Positions 35,644-45,795 of a stretch of DNA of 64,000 nucleotides are shown piece by piece. Under the pieces are notes generated by a model. It made no database searches. It was not told the origin of the DNA and saw only the letters and a list, made by a program, of their open reading frames with translations. Within the stretch, counting starts at the first letter, position 1, and the number at the start of each line of letters is the position of its first letter. Origin of the DNA: Bacteroidota bacterium (GTDB lineage: Bacteria; Bacteroidota; Bacteroidia; 2-12-FULL-35-15); NCBI GenBank assembly GCA_016707685.1, contig JADJHE010000008.1:1-64000 (forward strand), read 5' to 3'. The translations under genes were made by a program, and so were the position numbers.

Positions 35644-38600
35644 TTGAAACAACTATTGAAAATAAAAATAAAAAACATTGCAACAATTGTTGCAATGTTT
35701 TTTTGTTTTCAATTAAGCGCTCAACAAATTAAATTTAATAATATTTCTATTCTGCAAGGACTCTCGCAAAGCACTGTCAATTGTATTCTTCAGGATAAGA
35801 GTGGGTTTATGTGGATTGGCACGCAAGATGGCTTGAACAAATATGATGGCTATACATTCAAATATTATAAACACCTGCCATCCCAACAAAATTCTATTTC
35901 CGATAACTTTATCCAAGCATTGTGTGAAGACAAAAATGGAAACATTTGGATAGGAACTTATGGTGGAGGATTGGATAAATTTAATCCCGTATCTGGAACA
36001 TTCACATCCTATAAAAATGATAGCAGCAACAAGCAATCGCTAAGCAACAATGTGATAATGAGCATTGCTTGTGACAATAAAAACAACTTGTGGGTTGGGA
36101 CACAAAATGGCCTAAACTATTTTGACACGAGAACAGGGATTGTTGAACGTTTTCAGTATTCAAACAACAATAAACAAAGTATTAGTAGTAACAAAATTAG
36201 TTGTGTTTACATCGATAAAAAAGAACGCGTGTGGGTTGGAACAGCAGATGCAGGCTTTAATTTGTTTGATTCGGATAGAAAACTAATTGCTAAATTTTTA
36301 AACAATCCCAACGATTTAAACTCGGTTGCGAAAAATGTAATTAAAACAATTGTTGAAGATCATAATGGTTCAATTTGGGTGGGTACAGGTGGTGCAGGAG
36401 TTGATTGTTTTAATCCAATCAATTTCAGATTTGAACATTTTCAGAAAGATGAAAAAAATAAAAATACTTTGTCTAGTAATGATGTATGGGTTGTATTTGA
36501 AGATGCCGATTACAATATGTGGTTTGGAACCTATGGCGATGGTCTTTGTAAATATAATACCAAAGAAAAAATATTTAGTCAGTATAAAAACAACGCATCA
36601 CTTTCTGGTTCTTTGAGCAACAACATTGTTATGTGTGCTTTTCAGGACTACAGAGGATTATTTTGGGTTGGAACCTTGGGTGGTGGAGTAGACGTGTTTG
36701 ATCCCGTTAAGAAAGGTTTTTTACATTTTAAACATCGACAAGAAGATGAAAATGCATTAAGCGAAAACATGGTGATGTGTTTTTATGAAGATAAAAATAA
36801 AGTCATTTGGATTGGTACGTATGGTGGCGGCTTAAATTTATTTGATCCTAAAACGGAAGCATTTAAAAAATATGTTCACGATGACAAAAACAATAAATCG
36901 ATTAGTTCAAACATAATTCGAAGTGTTTTTCGTGATTCGAAAAACAATTTGTGGATAGGGACTTACGGTGGCGGCTTAAATTTATTTAATGAGCAAACAC
37001 AAACATTTACAGCCTACAAACACGAGGATAAAAATTCAACAACAATCAGTAGTGATGATGTTTGGTGTATAAAGGAAGATGCAGATGGAAACCTTTGGTT
37101 GGGAACATGGGGTGGCGGCTTAAATAAGTTTAATGTTCAAACAAAAGAGTTTACTAGTTATAAAAACAATGCATCGAATTTAAATTCGATTAGCAATGAT
37201 CGAGTGATTTCATTGTTAGTTGACAAAGAAGAGAACCTTTGGGTTGGCACAAATGGTGGCGGACTAAATTTATACAACAAAGCAACAAATGCGTTTATAA
37301 AATTTAGATACACAGAAACCGATTCTCAATCAATTTCAAGTGATAGAATTCGATGCATTATTCAAGACAAAGAAAACAATATATGGATAGGAACTGATGG
37401 TGGTGGGTTTAATAAGTATGATTTGAAAACAAAAAAATTCACTCGTTACTCTGAAAAACAAGGGCTGTGCAACAATGTAGTATACGGAATTGTAGAAGAT
37501 GAATATGGTAATATTTGGTTAAGCACAAATGGTGGGGTATCAAAATTTAATAGCAAGAAAAATAATTTTCAAAACTTTGATGTTCGAGATGGCTTGCAGA
37601 GCAATGAGTTTAATCAGGGAGCGTATTTAAAAACAAAAGAAGGTAAAATATATTTTGGAGGCGTAAACGGCTTTAATTCCTTTGAACCATCTTCGATTCG
37701 AAAGAATCCAAATCGACCACCCGTTTATATCACTTCTATTAAATTGTTTAATAACGAAATTACGAAGGATACCGCATCGAGTTATATTAAGTCGCTTGAC
37801 TTAAATTATTCCGACAATTTTTTATCCTTTGAATTTGCAGCGCTTGATTATACAGCACCTGAAAAAAATCAGTATGCATGTAAAATGGAAGGCTTTGATA
37901 AAGATTGGATAAGCCTTGGTGGCAGACGATTTATAAGTTATACCAATCTTGATCCAGGAAAATATATTTTTAGAGTAAAGGGATCGAATAATGATGGTGT
38001 TTGGAATGAGCAAGGTAATTACATTGTTATTTACATTGCTCCTCCATTTTGGAAAACGTACTGGTTTTATGTTAGTGTGATTTTTTTAATGGCGCTGTTG
38101 GTTTACATCTATATTCGTGTACGAACAAAAAAGCTACAACGCGATAAAGAAGAGCTGGAGCGTGAGGTAAAATCACGTACATCGGAAGTTGTTCTCCAAA
38201 AGGATATTATTGAACGCAAGAACAAAGACATTACCGACAGTATTACGTATGCGCAACGAATTCAGCAAGCAATATTACCAACCGAACAGGTTGTAAAAAA
38301 GTTTTTTCCAAATTCGTTTGTATTGTATAAGCCAAAAGATATTGTAAGTGGCGATTTTTATTGGATGGAGCAGGTGGGGTCACAAAATTTTGTTGCGGCA
38401 GTAGATTGTACTGGTCATGGTGTTCCAGGAGCTTTCATGAGTATTGTAGGATACAACTTACTAAATCAAGCGGTGAATGAACGGGGAATTTATGAGCCGG
38501 CAAAAATTTTGGATGAAATGAACAATGGCTTATCAAAACAGTTGCGTCAACAAGGAGACTCTATGACAGTGCGCGATGGAATGGATTTGTCTCTTTGTTC

Positions 38601-38982
38601 TTTTGATATCAAAACAAACGTTTTGCAATATGCTGGTGCGAATAATTCATTGTGGCTTGTTCGGAACAATGAATTACATATTGTAAAAGCAGATAAATGT
38701 CCGATTGGAACGTATGTAGGAGAAACATTGAAATCATTTACAAATCATTCTATACAACTTCAGGAAGGTGATTTAATCTATTTATTTACGGATGGTTATG
38801 CAGACCAATTTGGAGGCAAGGATGGTAAAAAATTTAAATACAAACAACTACAGCAAGTAATACTTGAGATGAATGATAAACAAATGGATGTTCAGCTGCA
38901 AGTATTAGAAAATACAATTAATAATTGGAGAGGCGATTTAGAGCAGGTGGATGATATTTTAATTGTTGGCATTAAAGTTTGA
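35644..38982 (+). CDS. Periplasmic two-component-propeller sensor with SpoIIE/PP2C phosphatase output
   Basis: The 1,112-residue protein begins at TTG 35644, one base after metZ, with a signal peptide (residues 1 to about 27). A dozen or so propeller repeats follow, each near MWIGTQDGLNKYD or WIGTYGGGLN, then a Y_Y_Y domain (about 735-785, KMEGFDKDWISLGGRRF), a membrane helix (about 803-820) and a coiled coil. The linker ITDSITYAQRIQQAILP (about 862) leads to a SpoIIE/PP2C domain with SGDFYW, DCTGHGVPGAFMS, RDGMDLSLC, TDGYADQFGG and QVDDILIVGIKV. It probably senses a periplasmic or sugar signal and dephosphorylates a cytoplasmic serine/threonine target. Its 3' end overlaps the convergent neighbour by 11 bases. 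Confidence 0.9.
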   Translation: MKQLLKIKIKNIATIVAMFFCFQLSAQQIKFNNISILQGLSQSTVNCILQDKSGFMWIGTQDGLNKYDGYTFKYYKHLPSQQNSISDNFIQALCEDKNGNIWIGTYGGGLDKFNPVSGTFTSYKNDSSNKQSLSNNVIMSIACDNKNNLWVGTQNGLNYFDTRTGIVERFQYSNNNKQSISSNKISCVYIDKKERVWVGTADAGFNLFDSDRKLIAKFLNNPNDLNSVAKNVIKTIVEDHNGSIWVGTGGAGVDCFNPINFRFEHFQKDEKNKNTLSSNDVWVVFEDADYNMWFGTYGDGLCKYNTKEKIFSQYKNNASLSGSLSNNIVMCAFQDYRGLFWVGTLGGGVDVFDPVKKGFLHFKHRQEDENALSENMVMCFYEDKNKVIWIGTYGGGLNLFDPKTEAFKKYVHDDKNNKSISSNIIRSVFRDSKNNLWIGTYGGGLNLFNEQTQTFTAYKHEDKNSTTISSDDVWCIKEDADGNLWLGTWGGGLNKFNVQTKEFTSYKNNASNLNSISNDRVISLLVDKEENLWVGTNGGGLNLYNKATNAFIKFRYTETDSQSISSDRIRCIIQDKENNIWIGTDGGGFNKYDLKTKKFTRYSEKQGLCNNVVYGIVEDEYGNIWLSTNGGVSKFNSKKNNFQNFDVRDGLQSNEFNQGAYLKTKEGKIYFGGVNGFNSFEPSSIRKNPNRPPVYITSIKLFNNEITKDTASSYIKSLDLNYSDNFLSFEFAALDYTAPEKNQYACKMEGFDKDWISLGGRRFISYTNLDPGKYIFRVKGSNNDGVWNEQGNYIVIYIAPPFWKTYWFYVSVIFLMALLVYIYIRVRTKKLQRDKEELEREVKSRTSEVVLQKDIIERKNKDITDSITYAQRIQQAILPTEQVVKKFFPNSFVLYKPKDIVSGDFYWMEQVGSQNFVAAVDCTGHGVPGAFMSIVGYNLLNQAVNERGIYEPAKILDEMNNGLSKQLRQQGDSMTVRDGMDLSLCSFDIKTNVLQYAGANNSLWLVRNNELHIVKADKCPIGTYVGETLKSFTNHSIQLQEGDLIYLFTDGYADQFGGKDGKKFKYKQLQQVILEMNDKQMDVQLQVLENTINNWRGDLEQVDDILIVGIKV

Positions 38983-41900
38983 TACCCATAAAAAGTACGT
39001 CATCTATTTGATCGTTTCCTTCTTTCCAACGATTAAAAAAGCGATCAATAATCATACTTTGTTTTTCAATTGGTAATACTTTGATGTCTTCTAATAAATC
39101 TCTTATTGCAGCAATTTTCAGCTTTTTCCCCGATTCTCCACCAAACTGATCGGGATAACCATCTGTGAAGAAATACAAGAGATCTCCTTGGGCTAATTGA
39201 ATATCGGTTGTTTCATATTCATTGGTTTCAGAGACTTCCTTTTTTAAGAGTTTTAATTCATTGTTTTTTGAAACAAACACAGGTCGTTTTGTGGAGCAAA
39301 TTCTGACGAAATAGGTTTCAATGTCAATTTCACAAACAACCAAATCAATACTGTCATTTGTTTGGTCTGGGTCGTCATCGAACTGATGCAAAAGAATTTT
39401 TGTTTCCAACTCAAGCGCTGCTAATGCGTGTGCAGGTGATGTAACCTCAGAGCGGGAAGTAATATCTTTTAACAACGTATTTCCAATCATACTCATAAAT
39501 GCACCTGGAACACCATGACCAGTTGCATCGGCACAAGCAATAATCAATTTATTTCCATACAATTCAAACCAATAAAAATCACCACTCACAATATCTCGAG
39601 GCTGAAAGAAAATAAAGGATTCCGGAAAAACATCTTTTAGTTTATTGATACCAGGTAATATAGCATCTTGTATCCGTTTGGCGTATCGAATACTATCTGT
39701 AATGTCTTTGTTTTTCTTTACAATCTCATCTTTTTGTTCTATTACTTCTCTTGTTTTTTCGTTGATTGTTTTTTGTAATTGTGCTTGAAAAACACGGTGA
39801 TTACGTTCTCGAATTTTGATAATGATAAAAATACCATAAGCAAAAATAAGAATACATATGAGGATAAACCAAGTGCGTTTCCAAAATGGAGGGTTGATAG
39901 TAATATTAACAGCGAAAGGAATTTCCGATGAAACGCCATCATTGTTGTATGCCTTTACTAAAAAGGTATAATTGCCATCCGTGATTTTTCCATATTGCGC
40001 AAAGTTGTTATCACTTTTATCCGACCAGTCTTCATCGAAGCCCTCTAGTTTATACTGATAACTAACATTGGTATTTGCTTTAAAACTAATTCCAATAAAA
40101 TCGAAACGAATTTTATAATTATCGTAATCAAGTACAATGTTTTTTAAGCTGTCAACATCCTTATCATTTAACTTGATGCTACTGATGTTTACGATTGGTG
40201 GAATAAGATTTTTTTTGTCTTTGTGCGGGTCAAATTTTATAGCACCATGTGTTGTTCCAAACCAAGCATTGCCGTATGCGTCTTTCGTTAATGCGTTATA
40301 GTTACAATCGCCATTTATTCCATCGTTTTTATCATAGCGACTAATCAATCTGTTGCCTGCTTTAACCTTGCTTAATCCGCCTCTGTGACCAATCCAAATG
40401 TTATTGGATGCATCATTGGTAACGCTATAACAATAGTTTGATTTTAATCCATTTTCTGTAGTTAATCGCTCAATATCGCCCTTTTTATTTACTATAAAAA
40501 CACCACTACCAAAAGTAGGTAACCAAAACCGTCCTTCATAATCTTCAAGAATTCCTGTAATGTTTATTAAGTCATTTCCATAGTATATTTTTTTATTTTT
40601 TACGGCATCGTTTGTATCAATGCTGCTTATAAAATTACTATGGGTTGCTATCCACAAGCGTTTGCTTTTATCCAAATAAAGTTGATTGATATTGTTGTGT
40701 GGTAATCCATTTTCAGTTGTATAGTGTGTGGTTATCTTTTTATCCGAATCCAGCTTAAATACACCCGCTTTCGTTGCCCAAAAAGTAATTTTATCGTACC
40801 CCGTTACATACGAAATAGAATTACTTAAAGCATCATCATTTAAAAATATTGAACTAAAACGGCCAGTGGTGATATCAAAAATGTAAGCGCCATTTTTTTC
40901 TGTTCCTAAATAAAGTGTATTGTTGTCTTTTTTATAAATAGTAGTTACACGGTCGTCAACAAAACCATTTTTTGAATTATAAAACAGCCACTTTTCTTTT
41001 GAATTCAAATCTATTTTAAGCAATCCATTTTCGGTTCCAAACCATTTAACATCATTAATAAAAATAGAAGTAATGTTATTGGTATAATTTGGGTTTGTGT
41101 GCGAATAGAATGTGAATAGGTTGTCGGTTAGCATCACAGCGCCAGAGCCAAATGTTCCTACCCAAATATTGTCCTCGTGATCGGAATAAATTGTTTTTGT
41201 ATAATTATTTCCTAAGCCGTTTGCTTCATTAAAAACAGCAAATTCATTGTAAGATAAGGTGTTTTTAGAAAGTGTTAATTTAACAACACCACTACCAAAT
41301 GTTGCTATCCAAAGATTGGAAACCTTATCTTCAAAAACAGCCTGTATGTTTAAAAGATCGCAACCTTCGGGTGGGTTGATTTTTTTGGTTGTATAGCTAT
41401 GTGCTTTTTTTGCAGATGGGCTAATAAGCATCAATCCCAAATCTTGCGTACCAACCCAAAAACTGGTAGAGTTTATTTTTTTAACAATACAGTTAATTTT
41501 CGTGTTTTCTATTTCACTAAGTGCAGCAATAAATTTTGGTTTTCTATTCTCGCCAACAAGTTCATATATAATCAACCCTTCGGCAGTGCCAACGAGTAAA
41601 TCATTGTTTTTAGAGAGTGCAATCGAGAAAACGTTGTATTGATCAAATTCGATTTTAAAGACTTCTACCTCAAACGATTTGTTAATTCTAAAAATTCCGT
41701 CATTTTGTGTAGCACACCAAATAAAGCCTTTGTCATCGCCAATGATTTGTGTAACTGGGCTTTTAGCAAATCCACTCGTATTAATGGATTTAAAGGTTTT
41801 TCCATCAAAAAAAGTAACGCTACCTTGGTTGTGACCAATCCATAAATTCCTGTTTTTATCTTTATATGTGCTAGTAATGAAGTTGTCGCTTAATCCTTCT

Positions 41901-42121
41901 TTGGTATAAAACGTTTTAAAGGTAACGCCATCAAATTTGCAAAAGCCCTCTCCAGTTCCTATCCATAAATAGCCATTTTTATCTTGTACGATTGAGTATA
42001 CATACGGTTGTGTGATACCGTTATCAACACTGTAATTTTTAAATTGATATGCTTGAGAAAAGCCCGAAAAGCTCGATAGCAGCAGTAGGATAAATGCAAC
42101 TAATTTTTTGAAAATGCTTTT
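38972..42121 (-). CDS. Second propeller / Y_Y_Y / SpoIIE-PP2C sensor phosphatase
   Basis: The protein has about 1,049 residues. A signal peptide (KLVAFILLLLSSFSGFSQ) precedes propeller repeats such as LWIGTGEGFCKFD and NIWVGTFGSGAVML, then a Y_Y_Y domain (QYKLEGFDEDWSDKSD) and one membrane helix (about residue 757, LICILIFAYGIFIIIKI). Linker ITDSIRYAKRIQDAILP and a PP2C/SpoIIE domain follow. The metal site RDGMD of its sisters reads NDSID, and TDGYPDQFGG and QIDDVLFMGIKL are intact, so activity is likely but the altered site is notable. TTG at 42121 avoids overlap with the upstream gene; ATG at 42172 is the alternative. It converges on the 35644 gene. Confidence 0.88.
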   Translation of the reverse strand, partial: KSIFKKLVAFILLLLSSFSGFSQAYQFKNYSVDNGITQPYVYSIVQDKNGYLWIGTGEGFCKFDGVTFKTFYTKEGLSDNFITSTYKDKNRNLWIGHNQGSVTFFDGKTFKSINTSGFAKSPVTQIIGDDKGFIWCATQNDGIFRINKSFEVEVFKIEFDQYNVFSIALSKNNDLLVGTAEGLIIYELVGENRKPKFIAALSEIENTKINCIVKKINSTSFWVGTQDLGLMLISPSAKKAHSYTTKKINPPEGCDLLNIQAVFEDKVSNLWIATFGSGVVKLTLSKNTLSYNEFAVFNEANGLGNNYTKTIYSDHEDNIWVGTFGSGAVMLTDNLFTFYSHTNPNYTNNITSIFINDVKWFGTENGLLKIDLNSKEKWLFYNSKNGFVDDRVTTIYKKDNNTLYLGTEKNGAYIFDITTGRFSSIFLNDDALSNSISYVTGYDKITFWATKAGVFKLDSDKKITTHYTTENGLPHNNINQLYLDKSKRLWIATHSNFISSIDTNDAVKNKKIYYGNDLINITGILEDYEGRFWLPTFGSGVFIVNKKGDIERLTTENGLKSNYCYSVTNDASNNIWIGHRGGLSKVKAGNRLISRYDKNDGINGDCNYNALTKDAYGNAWFGTTHGAIKFDPHKDKKNLIPPIVNISSIKLNDKDVDSLKNIVLDYDNYKIRFDFIGISFKANTNVSYQYKLEGFDEDWSDKSDNNFAQYGKITDGNYTFLVKAYNNDGVSSEIPFAVNITINPPFWKRTWFILICILIFAYGIFIIIKIRERNHRVFQAQLQKTINEKTREVIEQKDEIVKKNKDITDSIRYAKRIQDAILPGINKLKDVFPESFIFFQPRDIVSGDFYWFELYGNKLIIACADATGHGVPGAFMSMIGNTLLKDITSRSEVTSPAHALAALELETKILLHQFDDDPDQTNDSIDLVVCEIDIETYFVRICSTKRPVFVSKNNELKLLKKEVSETNEYETTDIQLAQGDLLYFFTDGYPDQFGGESGKKLKIAAIRDLLEDIKVLPIEKQSMIIDRFFNRWKEGNDQIDDVLFMGIKL

Positions 42122-42128
42122 CAAGTTT

Positions 42129-43124
42129 CTAAAAATTAAGATTAGTAAGTGGTTGTTTTTTTCTTTTGTCAAACTGTATTTTATAGTTTTGACCAGGACT
42201 CCCGCCTATAGGCACTGTAAAGATAGGCAATGCATTTCCGTATTGATTGAGTACATACAAAGATACATTGTTGTTTTTAACAAGTACTTTTTTGTTTTTG
42301 ATGAACTGTACATCCAGCGTTGTTTTCTTTTCTTTTTCAACCACCTTGTGATTGCTTGTTGCCCAAATATTATCGCCCGAAGAAGAGCTTAGTTCGCCTT
42401 TTTTTGCCATTGAAATAATATTGATGTTTCCATCGCTATCAAAGTCGAAATTGGAAACACTTATGGAAATAACATTTTCTTCAATAAAAGGATAAATGTG
42501 TGCAACATTGCTTTGGTTGTCCGAAAGTCGAAACGAGTATTCAAATGTAAATGCATTGCTTCCTTCTACAGGTTTGTTTTCAACTGGCGAAGCACTTAAA
42601 AAATAACGATATAGATTTCCATCATCGCCACTGATGCCTTCACAAATAATTTTAAAAATGTATCCATTTTGTGCTGGCACCCACTCGCCTTCGCTTGGGT
42701 TAAAAGGCCCAAAGGTGTACCACTCTTCGTCATAAATGTCTTCGCCACCAAATGTTTTGGTATAAATTAAATTTCCGCTTTTGTAGTTGCCCACTGGATT
42801 ATTGTTGCGTACATCTTTTGCTGTGTAGCATGTTTTTCCACCGTAAACAGTAAATTTTGTTTTGGTATTGTAGTCGGTCTTTTTTTCATCGTTTGAGCCA
42901 CTAGTTTCTGGATCAAACACTCGGATGTAGAAAGGCTTTACCTGAAACTTGGGAATTACAAAAAAGAAGGTTTGCGAAAAATCATCATCGCCCCATGATT
43001 TATCTGCACCTTTTCCGAATGTAACTAAGTAGGGAATATTTTCTTCAACTGCAGGAATTTGCTGTGAGAAAGCACTATTGGAAAGGATAAAAATAAATAA
43101 AAAGTTGAGTACTCGTTTTAACAT
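42129..43124 (-). CDS. Uncharacterised secreted 331-residue protein
   Basis: A signal peptide (FLFIFILSNSAFSQ) is followed by a beta-rich sequence with many aromatic residues (WGDDDFSQTFFFVIPKFQVKPFY, WYTFGPFNPSEGEW). I do not recognise the family. It sits seven bases upstream of the SpoIIE sensor start and may be co-transcribed with it, so it could be a surface or periplasmic ligand-binding partner. No type IX C-terminal signal is clear. Confidence 0.7.
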   Translation of the reverse strand: MLKRVLNFLFIFILSNSAFSQQIPAVEENIPYLVTFGKGADKSWGDDDFSQTFFFVIPKFQVKPFYIRVFDPETSGSNDEKKTDYNTKTKFTVYGGKTCYTAKDVRNNNPVGNYKSGNLIYTKTFGGEDIYDEEWYTFGPFNPSEGEWVPAQNGYIFKIICEGISGDDGNLYRYFLSASPVENKPVEGSNAFTFEYSFRLSDNQSNVAHIYPFIEENVISISVSNFDFDSDGNINIISMAKKGELSSSSGDNIWATSNHKVVEKEKKTTLDVQFIKNKKVLVKNNNVSLYVLNQYGNALPIFTVPIGGSPGQNYKIQFDKRKKQPLTNLNF

Positions 43125-43223
43125 ATAAGCGAAAGATATTTAACTCAACAGCAATTACCAACAAATTTGGACAAGTATCTCAAATTCAACGACCAACGGC
43201 CTTGAATTCTCTCTTGCCGTGTA

Positions 43224-44408
43224 TTATTTCAAAGCGTTTATTTTTACTAATAATTCTTGTGTTTCTTTTGAGTCATCTCCGCTTTTTTTAGCCAATTCAA
43301 TCGCTTTTTCTGCAATTTCTTTTGCTTCGTTTTTCTTTCCTAGTTTGTATAAAACAGCAGCATAGGTGTCATTGTAAGGATAATTATCGTCCAATTGAGT
43401 TGCTTTTTTAGCCCATGTTGCAGCATTTTCTAACATTGCTTTATCATTAATTTGCTCATAAAATGTCCAAGCATAACTGTTTAATTCATTCGGACTGTCC
43501 ATTAAATACTTTGAAACAAAGTCAGAAGCAGCTTTTGCGTATTTATCTAAATCGCCAGAGCGCTGGTATAATTTTATATCCGCTTGTGCAATAATTTTCT
43601 CTGCATCTTTTGTTTTTGAATCGCGCAATTTTGTTTTTAATTGTTCGTAAACAACCATGTCTTTGCTTTGAATGGATGAATACAAGCCACTGTTGTATAC
43701 TTGATTAATCAAATAGTCAACAGAATCGGGACTGTATAGTTTTGCAAAAACAGCTTTGTTTTTTTCAAAATTTTGAAAAACAGGCGAGTAATAATCTCCT
43801 ACATATTTGTAGATAATTGCCCAATTTGCAGCAGAATGAAAATCTTGCTCGTTTACGTTTTTAAAGTACTCGCCAATTTCTTTGTTATAGGATTGACAAG
43901 CATTTTCTAGCATGGAGAAATAGTTGCTAGCATACGTTGCTGTTACTTTTCCACCGTTAAAATTTTTACTGAAGGTAGCCAATTGTTTTTCGGTCGACAA
44001 AGCCGCTTCACCCGTTTTAATGAACTCTTTTACTGGTGCCGATCCGCATACACGGTGTAATTGTGTTCCATCGCTGCTCAAATACAACATGGTTGGATAG
44101 GCTCTGATATCGTACTTTTTAGCAAGTTCAATGCCTTCGCCTTTTTCCATATCAATTTTTGCATTGATAAAATTTTTGTTGTAAAAATCAGCAACGGTAT
44201 CGTTCGTAAAAACATTTTTTGCCATCCATTTGCAGGGACCACACCAAACGGTAAAACAATCAATATAAATCATTTTATTTTCCTTTTTAGCTTGTGCTAA
44301 AATTTCGGAAAATGTACCATGGTTAAATTCAATGCTTCTGTTTTGTGCGACAGTATACGAGGCACTCATTGAAAAAATAAAAAGTAAGGCAAACAACTGT
44401 TTTTTCAT
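43224..44408 (-). CDS. Exported thioredoxin-domain protein with TPR-like tail
   Basis: This is a 394-residue periplasmic protein with a signal peptide (LFALLFIFSMSASYTVA) and a thioredoxin fold carrying WCGPCKWM (about residue 55), the CxxC active site. From about 150 onward it is helical with TPR-like units (ENAATWAKKATQLDDNYPYN, YNDTYAAVLYKLGKKNEA). Such proteins reduce or form disulfides in exported proteins. It stands alone upstream of the acyltransferase on the same strand with 20 bases between. Confidence 0.87.
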   Translation of the reverse strand: MKKQLFALLFIFSMSASYTVAQNRSIEFNHGTFSEILAQAKKENKMIYIDCFTVWCGPCKWMAKNVFTNDTVADFYNKNFINAKIDMEKGEGIELAKKYDIRAYPTMLYLSSDGTQLHRVCGSAPVKEFIKTGEAALSTEKQLATFSKNFNGGKVTATYASNYFSMLENACQSYNKEIGEYFKNVNEQDFHSAANWAIIYKYVGDYYSPVFQNFEKNKAVFAKLYSPDSVDYLINQVYNSGLYSSIQSKDMVVYEQLKTKLRDSKTKDAEKIIAQADIKLYQRSGDLDKYAKAASDFVSKYLMDSPNELNSYAWTFYEQINDKAMLENAATWAKKATQLDDNYPYNDTYAAVLYKLGKKNEAKEIAEKAIELAKKSGDDSKETQELLVKINALK

Positions 44409-44428
44409 AGTATGATGTTAAAAAAAGG

Positions 44429-44995
44429 TTAACTCAAGTCCAAATCTAGCGAAAAATTTTCAGGGTTCTTCGCTTTTTTAGTTTTGTAAAAATCCATGAT
44501 TTCCTTCATGTCTTTTTTAAAATCTCCTGTTGGATAAATTACTTTATCTATTCCACAGGATTTTGTTCCGTAATCGATAAAAGCCAAAGCAATAGGAACC
44601 TTGGCTTTAAGCGCTACATAATAAAAACCAGTGCGCCACTTTTCTACACGAGAACGTGTACCTTCGGGTGTAATTACCAAACGTAATTCATCGTGTTTTG
44701 AAAACAAATCGGCCATTGCATCAACAGTGCTTGTTTTTTCGCCATCCGTATTTTTTTTATTTCGGTCGATGGGCACTGCACCCAGTGGACCCATAACAAG
44801 GTTAAATGGAAAACGCATCCATTCTTTTTTAATAATAAATCGTTGTTTGAGTTTCATGGTTTGAACGGTTCCGATGCCGTAAATGAAATCCCAATTGCTG
44901 GTATGAGGCGCAACAATAATTACGCACTTTTTAATGTCATTAGATAAGTAATGAGTCACTTTCCAGCCGAGTAGCTTGTATATGAATTTAAACAT
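44429..44995 (-). CDS. 1-acyl-glycerol-3-phosphate acyltransferase-like (PlsC family)
   Basis: This 188-residue protein has the acyltransferase motif HTSNWDF (HX4D, about residue 31) and TPEGTRSR (the phosphate-binding PEGTR, about residue 109), with GPLGAVPIDR between. It probably transfers an acyl chain to a lysophospholipid or glycolipid. It is short compared with E. coli PlsC, as expected for the stand-alone domain. A terminator follows the upstream divergent gene at 45040. Confidence 0.87.
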   Translation of the reverse strand: MFKFIYKLLGWKVTHYLSNDIKKCVIIVAPHTSNWDFIYGIGTVQTMKLKQRFIIKKEWMRFPFNLVMGPLGAVPIDRNKKNTDGEKTSTVDAMADLFSKHDELRLVITPEGTRSRVEKWRTGFYYVALKAKVPIALAFIDYGTKSCGIDKVIYPTGDFKKDMKEIMDFYKTKKAKNPENFSLDLDLS

Positions 44996-45039
44996 GTTTC
45001 CTTTATTCTGAGCGAATATAAGGTATTTGTAAAAACAAA

Positions 45040-45067
45040 AAAAGGCAAACCGACCAGTTTGCCTTTT
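45040..45067. terminator. Terminator
   Basis: AAAAGGCAAAC and GTTTGCCTTTT pair around CGACCA with flanking A and T tracts. It lies 17 bases after the stop of the YwqK-like gene, which it ends. Confidence 0.8.
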
Positions 45068-45084
45068 CCAAGTATTAATTGAGC

Positions 45085-45591
45085 TTAAATAGAGCTGTAT
45101 TCTTTTTCGCTAGTAAGGTTTCCTTTTTCGTCCCACATCATCCATTTCCCTACTTTTTCGCCCATAGCATAGTTCATTTCATAACGTTTAGTGCCATTTA
45201 CATCCCATACTAACCATAAACCATCTTTTTTGCCTTCTTTGTAGAATGCTTGTGCAATTTTTTGTCCTTCTTCGCTCCAACGTAACCATTCTCCTGTTTT
45301 TTCTCCGTTTACAAAAGCTCCTTTTTCCATTACTTTGCCTGAAGCATAAAAATAGGTTACTACACCATGTGCTTTACCTTCTTTAATTTCTAAAGTCGAT
45401 TTTTTAGCACCGTTTTCATCCGTTGAAGTATATGTTCCAGTATATAGGTTGTTGTTTAAATAATAAACACCCTCTTTTTATAGTGATTGTACTAGTAGTA
45501 CTTTTTGTCGAAATAGTAGGGCTTAAATCTTGTGCCGATACATTGATTGCAGACATGCAGCAAACAACTGCAAATGCGATTAATTTTTCAT
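45085..45591 (-). pseudogene. Exported YwqK/MORN-repeat protein, frameshifted twice
   Basis: Joined, the frames give about 168 residues. Adding one A in the A5 run at 45584-45588 allows ATG at 45591 (MKKLIAFAVVCCMSAINVSA, a signal peptide). Removing one A from the A5 run at 45475-45479 gives IKEGVYYLNNNLYTGTYTS. The MORN-like section (45085-45330) then follows, with repeats such as KTGEWLRWSEEGQK and VGKWMMWDEKGN. YwqK-type MORN proteins have been listed as antitoxins, but exported ones are probably structural. Both breaks are in A/T runs. Confidence 0.7.
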
Positions 45592-45747
45592 GGCCTTTTG
45601 GATTTAGAGGTAAATAATAAACTTTACCCAAAGTTAAAGACAAAAACAACAATGTTTTTATTACACAGCCATAAATATTTTCTAATGTTAAGTTAATGTA
45701 AAATTAACATAGGGGTTTGATGTAAAGTTTGCCTGTTTTGAATTAAA

Positions 45748-45779
45748 AAGCCCTTGTAATAGCTATTACAAGGGCTTTA
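45748..45779. terminator. Perfect palindromic bidirectional terminator
   Basis: AAAGCCCTTGTAATAGC and its reverse complement abut with almost no loop, forming a perfect palindrome with T runs. It serves the carboxypeptidase-like gene on the minus strand, 17 bases after its stop. Confidence 0.75.
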
Positions 45780-45795
45780 ATGTCAATTGATTAAA

